Assembly: GCF_003234175.2 (NCBI RefSeq)
Contig: NZ_CP126257.1
Location: forward strand, 3,100,001 to 3,164,000
Reading direction: 5' to 3'
Origin: Curtobacterium sp. MCSS17_007
Lineage (GTDB): Bacteria; Actinomycetota; Actinomycetes; Actinomycetales; Microbacteriaceae
Length of the DNA stretch: 64,000 nt
Below the pieces are notes generated by a model. It made no database searches and was not told the DNA's origin. It worked only from the letters and a program-made list of their open reading frames with translations. The translations under genes were made by a program, and so were the position numbers. This document shows, piece after piece, positions 30,571-39,600 of the stretch (the stretch's first letter is position 1; each line of letters opens with the position of its first letter).

Positions 30571-31212
30571 GTGAGCCAGACGCAGGAGCCGAGGGCCCAG
30601 GACCGCGTGCACAGCACGCTCGCCACCGTGGACTGGCGGCGGATGACGTTCGACCTGTACCGGCGGGTGCGGGCGACGGCCGATCCCGAGACCGCGCACG
30701 CGATGTGGCGCGAGACCCGCGACGCGATGTTCGGCGAACACCCGGCGAGTCCGCTGCTCGACGAGGACGCCCGCGACTTCGAGGCGCTGCCGGTGCCGGA
30801 CTACGACCCCGAGTGGCGCTTCCGCGCCCGCGTCGAGCCGGCGGAGCCCCGGGCGATGGACGTCGAGACCGGCACCGACGGCACCGTGCACTTCGACCGG
30901 CTCGGCGTCGTCCGACTGCCGGGCATCGGCACGCTCGACGTGTGGTCGCACGGCGGGTACGCGGGTGGCATCTTCGTGCCGGTGAAGGACGCCAGCGCCG
31001 GCAGGGCCCGCGGCACGTACGGCGGCGGCCGGTACCTGCTCGACACGATCAAGGGTGCGGACCTCGGGGGCGACGACGGCGAGCTCGTCCTCGACTTCAA
31101 CTTCGCGTACAACCCCTCGTGCGCGTACGACCCGGCGTGGGCCTGCCCGCTCGCCCCGCCGGGCAACACCGTCGCCGTGCCGATCCCGGTCGGCGAGCAG
31201 TACGACTTCTGA
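30571..31212 (+). CDS. DUF1684 domain protein
   Basis: A 213-residue protein. The C-terminal core GRYLLDTIKGADLG..., LDFNFAYNPSCAYDPAWACPLAPPGN and VPVGEQ(Y) matches DUF1684, a family of unknown function with a conserved Asn/Cys-rich NPSCAY...CP motif. No signal peptide. GTG start at 30571-30573, leaderless by position of TACCCT. It lies 52 bp before the GntR gene, on the same strand. Confidence 0.85.
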   Translation: MSQTQEPRAQDRVHSTLATVDWRRMTFDLYRRVRATADPETAHAMWRETRDAMFGEHPASPLLDEDARDFEALPVPDYDPEWRFRARVEPAEPRAMDVETGTDGTVHFDRLGVVRLPGIGTLDVWSHGGYAGGIFVPVKDASAGRARGTYGGGRYLLDTIKGADLGGDDGELVLDFNFAYNPSCAYDPAWACPLAPPGNTVAVPIPVGEQYDF

Positions 31213-31264
31213 CACCACGCACGCACGACGGACACGGGACGGACAGGACGCAAGGGTGGATCGC

Positions 31265-31624
31265 ATGACGGGACTCGTGGCACTCGACGCCGGCGGCCGG
31301 GTGCCGCCGTTCGAGCAGGTGCGTTCGCAGATCGCGGCGCAGATCGCCGCCGGCTACCTGGTGGACGGCGAGCGCCTGCCGAGCGTGCGTGCCCTCGCCG
31401 AGGAGCTCGGGCTCGCGACCGGGACGGTCGCGAAGGCGTACCAGCTGCTCGAGGAGGCAGGGCTCGTGCACACCGCTCGCGGTGCCGGTACCCGGGTGAT
31501 CCGGCCGGCAGCGGTGCCCGACGCGGTCGCCGAGGCGGCTCGTGCCCTGGCGGTCGCGGCCCACGAGGCGGGGCTGTCCGCCGACCAGGCGGCGACCGCG
31601 CTCCGCGAGGCCTGGCCCGCCTGA
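31265..31624 (+). CDS. GntR-family (YtrA-like) transcription regulator
   Basis: A 119-residue protein with a GntR winged helix (PPFEQVRSQIAAQIAAG, LPSVRALAEELGLATGTVAKAYQLLEEAGLV) and a short helical C-terminus, the layout of the YtrA subfamily. YtrA regulators usually control ABC transporter operons; no such operon is next to it here. The ATG at 31265 has AAGGG eight bases upstream. An in-frame GTG three codons earlier is less likely. Confidence 0.85.
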   Translation: MTGLVALDAGGRVPPFEQVRSQIAAQIAAGYLVDGERLPSVRALAEELGLATGTVAKAYQLLEEAGLVHTARGAGTRVIRPAAVPDAVAEAARALAVAAHEAGLSADQAATALREAWPA

Positions 31625-31694
31625 GGCGCCCACCCGCACCCGGGCGAGGGGCGTGGGCGAGGCGACCGGTGCCTCCCGGCCGACCGTCGCGCCG

Positions 31695-32546
31695 TCAGCA
31701 GTGCTCGAAGACGTACGCGTCGTCGTCCGGGGTGACCAGGTCGCGGTCCCGCAGGATCGTCATCGCGGGACGGTCCCGCAGCCCGCACACCGACGCCCAC
31801 GAGCGGCCGAGGGTGTCGGAGTACTCGATGTCGACCACGCGCTCCCCGTAGACCGCCGTGTAGGCCGCGCACTCGTCGTACTGCACGCACTCCTCGGCGA
31901 CGACGAAGTCGAAGCCCGTCGACTGCCGACCGGCCTTCCCGAGCTGCGGCGTGTTCTTCTGCCCGACGGCGAGACCGCGCTCGTGCCCGATCCGGACGAG
32001 CGACGCCGCGAGCGCGAGGTTCCCGGAGCGGGTCAGGCGTCCGCCGGACCGCGTCCACGAGTCGAGGTTGTCGAACTCGACGGCGTCGAACCCGCGGTCG
32101 GCGCACCGCGCGACCGACGTCGTGAGCTCCTTCGTGATCGCGGCGCGCTTCGCGGCGGTCCGGGTGTCGAGGAGCACCTCGTCCGGCCAGCCCGGGTCGG
32201 CGACGAGCTTCCCGGAGCCGTCGCGCAGGAGTGCCGACGGCGCGCGGCGCTCCCACCCGGCGAGCGCCCCCGGCTGTGTCTGGAAGCCGTTGACGTAGCA
32301 GACCGAGTACGTGCCGGCGGCCGGGCGGTCGGTGCTGTCCCGTTCGACGATCGTCACGCCGCTCGCAGGTGTGTAGCCACCGCCGAGCTGGTAGTCCGGA
32401 CGCCCCGCCGTGGGCAGGTTCCGGTAGGTCTCGGTCGACGCGGCGCGTGTCGCCGCGGGCGCCGCTGCGTCGGCACACCCGGCGCTGCCGAGGACGACCA
32501 CCAGGGCGATCGCGGTGGTCAGCAGGACGGAACGGGTGCGCACCAC
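31695..32546 (-). CDS. GH114 lipoprotein (endo-alpha-1,4-polygalactosaminidase-like)
   Basis: A 283-residue secreted lipoprotein. The signal peptide ends with the lipobox GSAGC. The mature domain is a TIM barrel of glycoside hydrolase 114 type: YVNGFQTQPG, AKRAAITKELTTSVARCADRG, then GFDAVEFDNLDSW with the acidic residues of the active centre, and VAEECVQYDECAAY. GH114 enzymes cleave alpha-1,4-linked galactosamine polymers such as Pel. The start is GTG 32544-32546 or the next codon, GTG 32541-32543, which is 6 nt after GATGAT. The gene stands alone; its substrate in this organism is unknown. Confidence 0.8.
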   Translation of the reverse strand: MVRTRSVLLTTAIALVVVLGSAGCADAAAPAATRAASTETYRNLPTAGRPDYQLGGGYTPASGVTIVERDSTDRPAAGTYSVCYVNGFQTQPGALAGWERRAPSALLRDGSGKLVADPGWPDEVLLDTRTAAKRAAITKELTTSVARCADRGFDAVEFDNLDSWTRSGGRLTRSGNLALAASLVRIGHERGLAVGQKNTPQLGKAGRQSTGFDFVVAEECVQYDECAAYTAVYGERVVDIEYSDTLGRSWASVCGLRDRPAMTILRDRDLVTPDDDAYVFEHC

Positions 32547-32601
32547 GGGATCATCGCACGCGGTCGGCGAACGCTCCTGCCGTGATCCGGGGGTCGCACG
32601 C

Positions 32602-32811
32602 TATGCTGGGGGTACTCGAGGCGCCGATCGCCTCGTGCGTCGTACGGACGCCCCCGACTCCCGACCCTCATCCGGTCGATGATCGCGCACCACCATCCGG
32701 TGCCAGGCTCTCTGCTGCGGCGACCGTGTCAGCACCGCTGACGCGGGGTCCCGCCCGCGCGCCGAACCCGAGCGCGCCCACGGCCGGCACGTGCCGGCTC
32801 GAAAGGTCACG
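32602..32811 (+). promoter_or_regulatory. Promoter and long structured leader of the DEAD-box helicase gene
   Basis: TATGCT at 32602-32607 is a good -10, giving a leader of about 200 nt. A 7-bp hairpin (32617-32635, CGAGGCG/CGCCTCG) sits at its 5' end. A 16-bp perfect palindrome (32783-32798) sits just before the GAAAGG ribosome binding site. Long structured leaders are common for cold-inducible RNA helicase genes (family knowledge); regulation here is inference. Confidence 0.5.
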
Positions 32812-34455
32812 ATGACCGCCACTCCTTCCGACATCCGTTTCTCCGACCTCGGCGTCCCGGCGCCGATGGTCCAGTCCCTCGCCCAGCAGGGCAAGGAGAC
32901 CGCGTTCCCGATCCAGGCCGACACGCTGCCCGACTCCCTGCAGGGCAAGGACGTGCTCGGCCGCGGCCGCACCGGCTCCGGCAAGACGATCGCGTTCGCG
33001 ATCCCGCTGGCCGCCCGTCTCGCCGCGAGCCGCCGTCCCCGCCGCGCCGGTCGCCCGCGCGCCCTCGTGCTCGCACCGACCCGTGAGCTCGCGACCCAGA
33101 TCGACGCGACCCTCGCGCCGCTCGCGAAGTCGATGGGGCTCAACACCACGACGATCTTCGGCGGTGTCGGCCAGGGTCGGCAGGTCGACGCGCTCCGCGG
33201 CGGTGTCGACGTGGTCGTCGCCTGCCCGGGTCGCCTCGCCGACCTCATGCAGCAGGGGCACGTGAGCCTCGGCGACATCGAGGTCACCGTCCTCGACGAG
33301 GCCGACCACATGGCCGACATGGGCTTCCTGCCCGGCGTGACGAAGATCATGCAGGCGACGCCGGAGCAGGGCCAGCGCCTGCTGTTCTCGGCCACGCTCG
33401 ACAACGGCGTGGACAAGCTCGTCAAGAAGTTCCTGCACGACCCGGTGATGCACTCGGTCGACGACGAGACCAGCCCGGTCGAGGCCATGACGCACCACCT
33501 GTTCGAGGTCGCCGACGCCGACGCCAAGAAGGACCTCGTCCGCGTCCTCGCCTCGGGCACCGGCCGTCGCATCCTGTTCATGCGCACGAAGCACCACGCG
33601 AAGCGCCTGGCGAAGCAGCTCACCAGCCAGGGCATCCCGGCGGTCGACCTGCAGGGCAACCTGTCGCAGGGCGCCCGGGAGCGCAACCTCGCGAAGTTCT
33701 CGTCCGGCGAGGCCCTCGTGCTCGTCGCCACCGACGTCGCCGCCCGTGGCGTGCACGTCGACCACGTCGAGCTCGTCGTGCACGTCGACCCGCCGACCGA
33801 GCACAAGGCGTACCTGCACCGCTCGGGCCGCACCGCGCGTGCCGGTTCGTCGGGCGACGTCGTCACCGTGACGCTGCCGGCCGAGCGCCGCGACGTCGCA
33901 CAGATGATGCGTGCCGCGGCGATCAAGGTCACCCCGCAGCAGGTCACCGCGACCTCGCCGGCCGTCACCGAGCTCGTCGGCGAGGTCGCCCCGATCCGCC
34001 ACGTGGCCCCGGAGCAGCCCGCCCAGCAGCAGCGCCAGCGGCAGCCGCGTGCTGCCGAGTCCGCGGGTGACACCGCCGGTCGCCGCCGTGGTCGCGGTGG
34101 CCGTTCGGGAGGCGCGGGGCAGTCCGCACAGGCCGCCCCCGCCACCGGGTCCACCGGTGGGCGTCGTGGTGGTCGCGCCGAGCAGGCCGGCGGCGGGCAG
34201 CGTCGCGGTGGCCAGGGTGCCGGCGCGGGTGCGGGTACCGCCGCGGGTGCGGGTACCGCCGCGGGTGGGCAGCGCCGCTCCGGTGGCAGCCGTCGAGCCT
34301 CGAGCGACGTCGTGCGCGGTGGGTCGGCGCCGGTCTGGTCGTCCGAGGGTGGCTACGCGGCCGGCCGCAGCGGTGCCGGTGAGTCCGGTGGTGCGCGTCG
34401 TCGGCAGGGCTCGCGTCGCGTCTCGCGCCCGGCGGGTGCGGCCGACCGCCACTGA
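32812..34455 (+). CDS. DEAD-box ATP-dependent RNA helicase
   Basis: A 547-residue RNA helicase. The core has motif I GRTGSGKT, motif Ia PTRELA, DEAD, SAT, and motif VI HRSGRTARAG. The C-terminal ~150 residues are a disordered Arg/Gly/Ala tail (RRRGRGGRSGG, GGRRGGR, QRRGGQ), the kind that binds structured RNA in ribosome biogenesis or cold-shock helicases. The ATG at 32812 has GAAAGG five bases upstream. An 18-bp in-frame tandem duplication (34225-34260) encodes AGAGTA twice in the tail. The leader is long and structured. Confidence 0.93.
   Translation: MTATPSDIRFSDLGVPAPMVQSLAQQGKETAFPIQADTLPDSLQGKDVLGRGRTGSGKTIAFAIPLAARLAASRRPRRAGRPRALVLAPTRELATQIDATLAPLAKSMGLNTTTIFGGVGQGRQVDALRGGVDVVVACPGRLADLMQQGHVSLGDIEVTVLDEADHMADMGFLPGVTKIMQATPEQGQRLLFSATLDNGVDKLVKKFLHDPVMHSVDDETSPVEAMTHHLFEVADADAKKDLVRVLASGTGRRILFMRTKHHAKRLAKQLTSQGIPAVDLQGNLSQGARERNLAKFSSGEALVLVATDVAARGVHVDHVELVVHVDPPTEHKAYLHRSGRTARAGSSGDVVTVTLPAERRDVAQMMRAAAIKVTPQQVTATSPAVTELVGEVAPIRHVAPEQPAQQQRQRQPRAAESAGDTAGRRRGRGGRSGGAGQSAQAAPATGSTGGRRGGRAEQAGGGQRRGGQGAGAGAGTAAGAGTAAGGQRRSGGSRRASSDVVRGGSAPVWSSEGGYAAGRSGAGESGGARRRQGSRRVSRPAGAADRH
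34225..34260 (+). repeat. 18-bp in-frame tandem duplication in the helicase tail
   Basis: Two identical copies of an 18-bp unit (34225-34242, 34243-34260) beginning GCGGGTGCGGGTACC. Each encodes six residues of the low-complexity tail, so copy number could vary by slippage without a frameshift. Confidence 0.75.
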
Positions 34456-34490
34456 CCTCCCACTCCCGCCCGCTCATCGCTGAGTGGTGC

Positions 34491-34541
34491 GCGAGAGCGA
34501 CAGATCCCCGTCGAAGTCCGGCGGGGATCTGTCGCTTCCGC
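34491..34541 (+). terminator. Long palindromic terminator, AGCGACAGATCCC family, copy 1
   Basis: Arms 34491-34509 and 34523-34541 pair at 17 of 19 positions. The arm core AGCGACAGATCCC is shared with the second copy at 63696-63750, far away. It follows the helicase stop by 35 bp. The 13-nt loop is partly self-complementary. Confidence 0.75.
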
Positions 34542-34663
34542 GTCCACGTTCGGGAACCTGGACGTCCAGTGGGAGCGATGGGGCGACCTGCGCGTAGGTT
34601 CTCCTGCACCGACGGTCGCGTGAGCGGCCGACGGGGAATCGTCCGTCGTCGGAAGGAGACCAC

Positions 34664-34864
34664 ATGGCTGGCAGCGAAGAGAACCACACCGGCGAGAAGC
34701 TCGTCGGCAAGGTCAAGGAGGGTGTCGGCAACCTGACCGGCAACGACAAGCTGAAGGCCGAGGGTCAGACCGACCAGGCCAAGGCGTCGGCCAAGCAGGG
34801 TGTCGACGACGTGAAGGACGCGGCGCACGGCGTCGCGGACAGCCTCCGCGACGAGAAGCACTGA
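34664..34864 (+). CDS. CsbD family stress protein
   Basis: A 66-residue hydrophilic helical protein. The core GEKLVGKVKEGVGNLTGND and LKAEGQTDQAKA matches CsbD, a general-stress protein family of unknown mechanism. The ATG has AAGGAG at good spacing. A short hairpin (CGACGG/CCGTCG) lies in the leader just before it. A 15-bp terminator follows. Confidence 0.9.
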   Translation: MAGSEENHTGEKLVGKVKEGVGNLTGNDKLKAEGQTDQAKASAKQGVDDVKDAAHGVADSLRDEKH

Positions 34865-34886
34865 AGCCGGTCCACGACCGAGCTGC

Positions 34887-34920
34887 GAAGCCCCCGGAAC
34901 CACACGGTTCCGGGGGCTTC
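34887..34920 (+). terminator. csbD terminator
   Basis: A perfect 15-bp stem (34887-34901 with 34906-34920) with loop ACAC. It sits between convergent genes and probably works both ways. Confidence 0.85.
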
Positions 34921-34944
34921 GTCGTGCTCGGGACGGACCGCGGG

Positions 34945-35487
34945 TCAGTGCAGCGCGCCGACCGACGCGAGACCGGCCCGCAGAAGTGCGCCGCGGCCGC
35001 CCTCCATCTCCTCGGCGACGGCGTCGGAGGCTGCCTCGATCGGGCTCATCCACGTCAGCTCGAGGGCGTCCTGGCGCGGGTCGCAGGTGCCGGTCACCGG
35101 GACGACGTAGGCCAGCGAGATCGCGTGCTGCCGCTCATCGGTGTACACCGAGGCACCGGGCAGCGGGAAGTACTCGGCGACGGTGAAGGGCGTCGGGCTC
35201 GCGGGGAGCTGCGGGAAGGCCATCGGGCCGAGGTCCTTCTCCAGGTGCCGGAAGAGCGCGGTCCGGATCGACTCGCCGAACATCACCCGACCGGAGACGA
35301 GCGTGCGGGCGATCGAGCCGCTCGGCGCGACACGGAGCAGCACGCCGACCTCGGTCACGACACCGAGGCCGTCGGTGCGGACGGGGAGTGCCTCGACGTA
35401 GCAGATGGGCAGCCGACGACGGATGTTCGCGAGTTCCTCGTCGGACAGCCAGCCGGAGTCGGGATCGGGGGTGCGCAGCGAGGCCAT
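34945..35487 (-). CDS. DUF4916 (NUDIX-like) protein
   Basis: A 180-residue protein matching DUF4916 along its length: WLSDEELANIRRRLPICYVEALPVR, GRVMFGESIRTALFRHLEKDLGP, PFTVAEYFP and HAISLAYVVPVTG. It has the general NUDIX fold but not a clear canonical NUDIX box, so hydrolase activity is uncertain. The ATG at 35485-35487 has TAGACA 6 nt upstream and no ribosome binding site, so it is probably leaderless. Confidence 0.8.
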   Translation of the reverse strand: MASLRTPDPDSGWLSDEELANIRRRLPICYVEALPVRTDGLGVVTEVGVLLRVAPSGSIARTLVSGRVMFGESIRTALFRHLEKDLGPMAFPQLPASPTPFTVAEYFPLPGASVYTDERQHAISLAYVVPVTGTCDPRQDALELTWMSPIEAASDAVAEEMEGGRGALLRAGLASVGALH

Positions 35488-35822
35488 GCACCGTGTCTAC
35501 CAGTCGCCCCGGCGAGTTCGGCGGAAGGCGCGGTCGACGGGGATCGCCAGCGTCGTCCACGTGATCGATGCGGACATCGTCGTACGCCGGTCTGCCGCAC
35601 GCGGTCTCCGCCGAGGAGCTCGCCGACGTCGCCGCGTTCGCCGGCGCGTCCTGACGAACGGACCCACGACGGGTACGCGACGGCGACGGTCCGCCGCGGA
35701 CGGCATGCGGCAGACCGTCGCGTTCGCGGAGGAGTCCGGGTGACCGACTGGCGGACGGGAGGCGCGTGCCGGGCCCGCCACGCGCCTCCCGTCCGTCGCC
35801 GGGTCGCGCGGACCGCTCGCCG
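35488..35822. other. Gene-poor stretch with possible gene remnant
   Basis: 335 bp without a convincing intact gene. A short plus-strand frame at 35568-35654 encodes 28 residues (MRTSSYAGLPHAVSAEELAD...) and another plus frame ends ..DGMRQTVAFAEESG at 35743. Both read like pieces of real protein, so an eroded gene is possible. I do not know its family. A terminator hairpin lies at the right end. Confidence 0.3.
35752..35795. terminator. Hairpin terminator (GGGAGGCGC family)
   Basis: A perfect 17-bp stem (35752-35768 with 35779-35795) and a 10-nt loop. The arm CGGACGGGAGGCGCGTG is nearly the same as at 11054-11070. It follows the padR stop on the minus strand. Confidence 0.75.
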
Positions 35823-36494
35823 CTACTCGGCGAGGATCTGCAGCAGGTCCTTGCGGAGCTGGTCGACCTTCGCCGTCGCGGCCTTCGTCTGCTCGTCGGA
35901 GGCACTGGTGCGGTACATGTGGAGCACCCCCATGGCCTTGCGGAGGGCCTCGACGAACTCGCGCTGCGTGTCGGGCATGCCCGGTGCGGCCGCGAACGCG
36001 GTGGCGATCTCGTCCGCCTTCGCCTCGGCCTCGGCACGGCCGGCGTCGGTGAGCTCGAAGAGCGTCTTGCGGCCGTCGCCGGTCGAGACGACGAGGTCCT
36101 CGTCGACGAGCTGCTGGAACGTCGGGTAGACCGAGCCGGGGCTCGGCTTCCAGGCGCCGTCCGTGCGTTCGGCGATGGTCTTGATCACGGCGTAGCCGTT
36201 CTGCGGACCCTCGGCGAGCAGGCCGAGGATCGCGAGGCGGACGTCGCCGCGACGACGGCGTTCGCGGCCGGGACCGCCGCCGAATCCGGGCCCGAACCCG
36301 GGGCCGAAGCCGCGACCGCCGAACCCGGGGCCGAAGCCGCCGCGTCCGCCGTGGTCGTGGTCGCCACGGTCGCGGCCGGGGAAGCCGTGACCGTGGTGCT
36401 GCCGCGCGCCGCCGAAGCGGGGGCCGCGCGGCCCGGTGCCGCGGGGGCCGCGGCGGGGCGTGGTGCTGTCGAGGTCATCGTACGAGGGGCGCAT
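35823..36494 (-). CDS. PadR-family regulator with Gly/His-rich N-terminal extension
   Basis: A 223-residue regulator. The PadR winged helix spans about 85-160 (DVRLAILGLLAEGPQNGYAVIKTI, PSPGSVYPTFQQLVDEDLV, LFELTDAGRAEAE), followed by a dimerising helical tail. Residues 1-84 are low-complexity, rich in Gly, Arg, His and Phe, with repeats of GFGPGFG; most PadR proteins lack this. The ATG has AGGAAGGAG upstream. Its promoter overlaps an inverted repeat at 36545-36567, which suggests autoregulation. The divergent gene is lhr. Confidence 0.88.
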   Translation of the reverse strand: MRPSYDDLDSTTPRRGPRGTGPRGPRFGGARQHHGHGFPGRDRGDHDHGGRGGFGPGFGGRGFGPGFGPGFGGGPGRERRRRGDVRLAILGLLAEGPQNGYAVIKTIAERTDGAWKPSPGSVYPTFQQLVDEDLVVSTGDGRKTLFELTDAGRAEAEAKADEIATAFAAAPGMPDTQREFVEALRKAMGVLHMYRTSASDEQTKAATAKVDQLRKDLLQILAE

Positions 36495-36544
36495 GATGAC
36501 TCCTTCCTGTCGGTGGTGAAGTGCGCTCGCGATCGATCCTGTCC

Positions 36545-36590
36545 CTATCGCGATGGCTCAACGATAGATCGCTATTGGTCGTGATGTCAA
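36545..36590 (-). promoter_or_regulatory. padR promoter with overlapping operator
   Basis: On the minus strand TTGACA (rc of 36585-36590), an 18-bp spacer and TATCGT (rc of 36561-36566) form a strong promoter. The inverted repeat CTATCG-N11-CGATAG (36545-36567) covers the -10 and start site, with a further ATAG-N4-CTAT just beside it. The position suits PadR self-repression. Confidence 0.65.
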
Positions 36591-36644
36591 GCAGGTCCGC
36601 CACCCGGCCCGCTGTCGGTGGCGACGGGCAGGATGGGACGGACC

Positions 36645-39600
36645 ATGACGGACGTCCTCGAGCGCTTCTCCCCCGCGACCGCGGAGTGGTTCCGTGGCGC
36701 GTTCCCCGCACCCACCGCCGCCCAGGCCGGTGCCTGGGACGCGATCTCCACCGGACAGCACGCCCTCGTGATCGCCCCGACGGGCTCCGGCAAGACCCTG
36801 GCGTCGTTCCTGTGGTCGATCGACCGGTTGATCAGCGCGACCGACCGTCCGCCCGCGAAGCAACGGACCCGCGTGCTGTACGTCTCGCCGCTCAAGGCAC
36901 TCGGCGTCGACGTCGAGCGGAACCTGCGGAGCCCGCTCGTCGGCATCACGCAGACCGCCCGGCGGCTCGGGACGGAACCGCCCGAGGTCACGGTGGGCGT
37001 CCGGAGCGGCGACACCCCCTCGTCCGACCGGCAGCGGCTGCTCCGGCAGCCCCCGGACATCCTCATCACCACGCCCGAGTCGCTGTACCTCATGCTGACA
37101 TCGCAGGCACGCGAGACCCTGGTGAACGTCGACACGGTCATCGTGGACGAGGTCCACGCGGTCGCGTCGACGAAGCGCGGGGCGCACCTGGCGGTGTCGC
37201 TCGAGCGGCTCGACGACCTGCTCGAGAAGCCCGTGCAGCGCATCGGCCTGTCCGCGACGGTCCGCCCGGCAGAAGAGGTCGCGCGGTTCCTCGGCGGCCG
37301 CGCGCCGGTCTCGATCATCGCCCCGCCGGCGCAGAAGACCTTCGACCTGCGCGTGGTGGTACCGGTCGACGACATGACCGAGCTCGGTGCCCCGCCGGTC
37401 GGCGCGGACGCCACCGAGTCCCCGACGAACGGCTCGATCTGGCCCCACGTCGAGGAACGGGTCGTCGACCTCATCGAGGAGCACCGCTCGACGATCGTGT
37501 TCGCGAACTCGCGGCGGCTCGCCGAACGACTCACCGCCCGGCTCAACGAGATCCACGAGGAGCGCGTGCTCGCGGCCGTCGAGGCCCCTGCGACGGTCGA
37601 CGCGGTCGCCGCAGCGGCCCCGGTGACCCAGTCCCCCGGCCGGGCGTCCGCGCACGCACCGGTGGCGCAACCGAAGCGTCCACCGGCCCAGCTGATCGGG
37701 CCGTCCGGGCAGACCGAGGGCGGCGGCTCCGACCCGACGGTGCCCGTGCTCGCACGCGCCCACCACGGTTCCGTGTCGAAGGACCAGCGGGCGATCATCG
37801 AGGACGACCTGAAGTCCGGTCGGCTCCGCTGCGTCGTCGCCACGAGCTCGCTCGAGCTCGGCATCGACATGGGCGAGGTCGACCTCGTCGTGCAGGTCGA
37901 GGCGCCGCCGTCCGTGGCGAGCGGTCTGCAGCGCGTCGGTCGCGCCGGGCACCAGGTCGGCGAGATCTCCCGTGGCGTGCTCTTCCCGAAGCACCGCGCC
38001 GACCTGGTGAACAGCGCGGTCACCGTCGAGCGCATGGTCTCCGGGCAGATCGAGTCGATCTCGGTGCCCGCGAACCCCCTCGACGTCCTCGCGCAGCACA
38101 CCGTCGCCGCGGGGTCCGTCGACACCGTCGAGGTCGAGCACTGGTTCGAGCTCGTCCGCCGGAGCGCCCCGTTCAGCTCGCTGCCGCGCTCGGCGTTCGA
38201 GGCGACGCTCGACCTGGTGACCGGTCGCTACCCCAGCGACGAGTTCGCCGAACTCCGACCGCGCCTGGTGTGGGACCGCGTGCACGGCACCCTCACCGGG
38301 CGTCCGGGTGCGCAGCGGCTCGCGGTGACGAGCGGCGGCACGATCCCCGACCGCGGCATGTTCGGCGTGTTCATGGTGGGCGAGAAGGCCAGCCGCGTCG
38401 GCGAGCTCGACGAGGAGATGGTCTACGAGTCCCGCGTCGGCGACGTCTTCGCGCTCGGCGCCACGAGCTGGCGCATCGAGGAGATCACGCACGACCGGGT
38501 GATCGTCAGCCCGGCGTTCGGACAACCCGGCCGCGTGCCGTTCTGGAAGGGCGACGGCATCGGGCGCCCCGCCGAGCTCGGACGCGCCACGGGGGCGTTC
38601 GTGCGCGAGGTGGACGCCGCCTCCGACGACGACGCCCGCACCCGCGTCGCCGCCGGCGGGCTGGACGAGCGCGCGGTGACGAACCTGCTCACCTTCCTGC
38701 GCGACCAGCGCGCGGCGACCGGCCACGTCCCGAACGACACCACGCTCGTGGTCGAGCGGTTCCGCGACGAACTCGGCGACTGGCGACTCATCCTGCACTC
38801 GCCGTACGGCATGCAGGTGCACGCGCCGTGGGCGCTGGCGGTCGGCGCCCGGCTGCGTGAGCGGCACGGCATCGACGGCGACGCGATGGCGGCCGACGAC
38901 GGCATCGTGGTCCGGATCCCCGAGACCGACGCCGAGCCGCCCGGCGCCGACCTGTTCGTGTTCGAGCGCGACGACCTCGAAGCGCTCGTCACCGACGAGG
39001 TCGGCGGGTCCGCACTCTTCGCGGCCCGGTTCCGCGAGTGCGCGGCGCGGGCACTGCTCCTGCCCCGCCGGAACCCCGGGCAGCGGTCCCCGCTGTGGCA
39101 GCAGCGCCAGCGGGCGTCGCAGCTGCTCGAGGTCGCGCGGGAGTACCCGACGTTCCCGATCGTGCTCGAGACCGTGCGCGAGGTCCTGCAGGACGTCTAC
39201 GACGTGCCGGCGCTGCTCGGGATCTCGGACCAGATCGCCGAGCGTCGCATCCGGCTGGTCGAGCGCGAGACGGAGCAGCCGTCCCCGTTCGCCCGGTCGA
39301 TCCTGTTCGGCTACGTCGCGGCGTTCATGTACGAGGGCGACTCGCCCCTGGCGGAACGTCGCGCGGCGGCCCTGTCGCTCGACTCCACCCTGCTCGGCGA
39401 GCTGCTCGGCCGGGCGGAGCTGCGGGAGCTCCTCGACCCCGACGTCATCGCGTCCGTCGAGCGTGACCTGCAGCGGCTCTCTCCCGACCGTCGCGCGCGT
39501 GACGCCGAGGGGCTCGTCGACGTGCTCCGGCTCGTCGGTGCCCTCGAGCTGCCCGAGCTCGTCGCCCGCAGCTGGGTGGCGGACGCGGGGGTCGACGACC

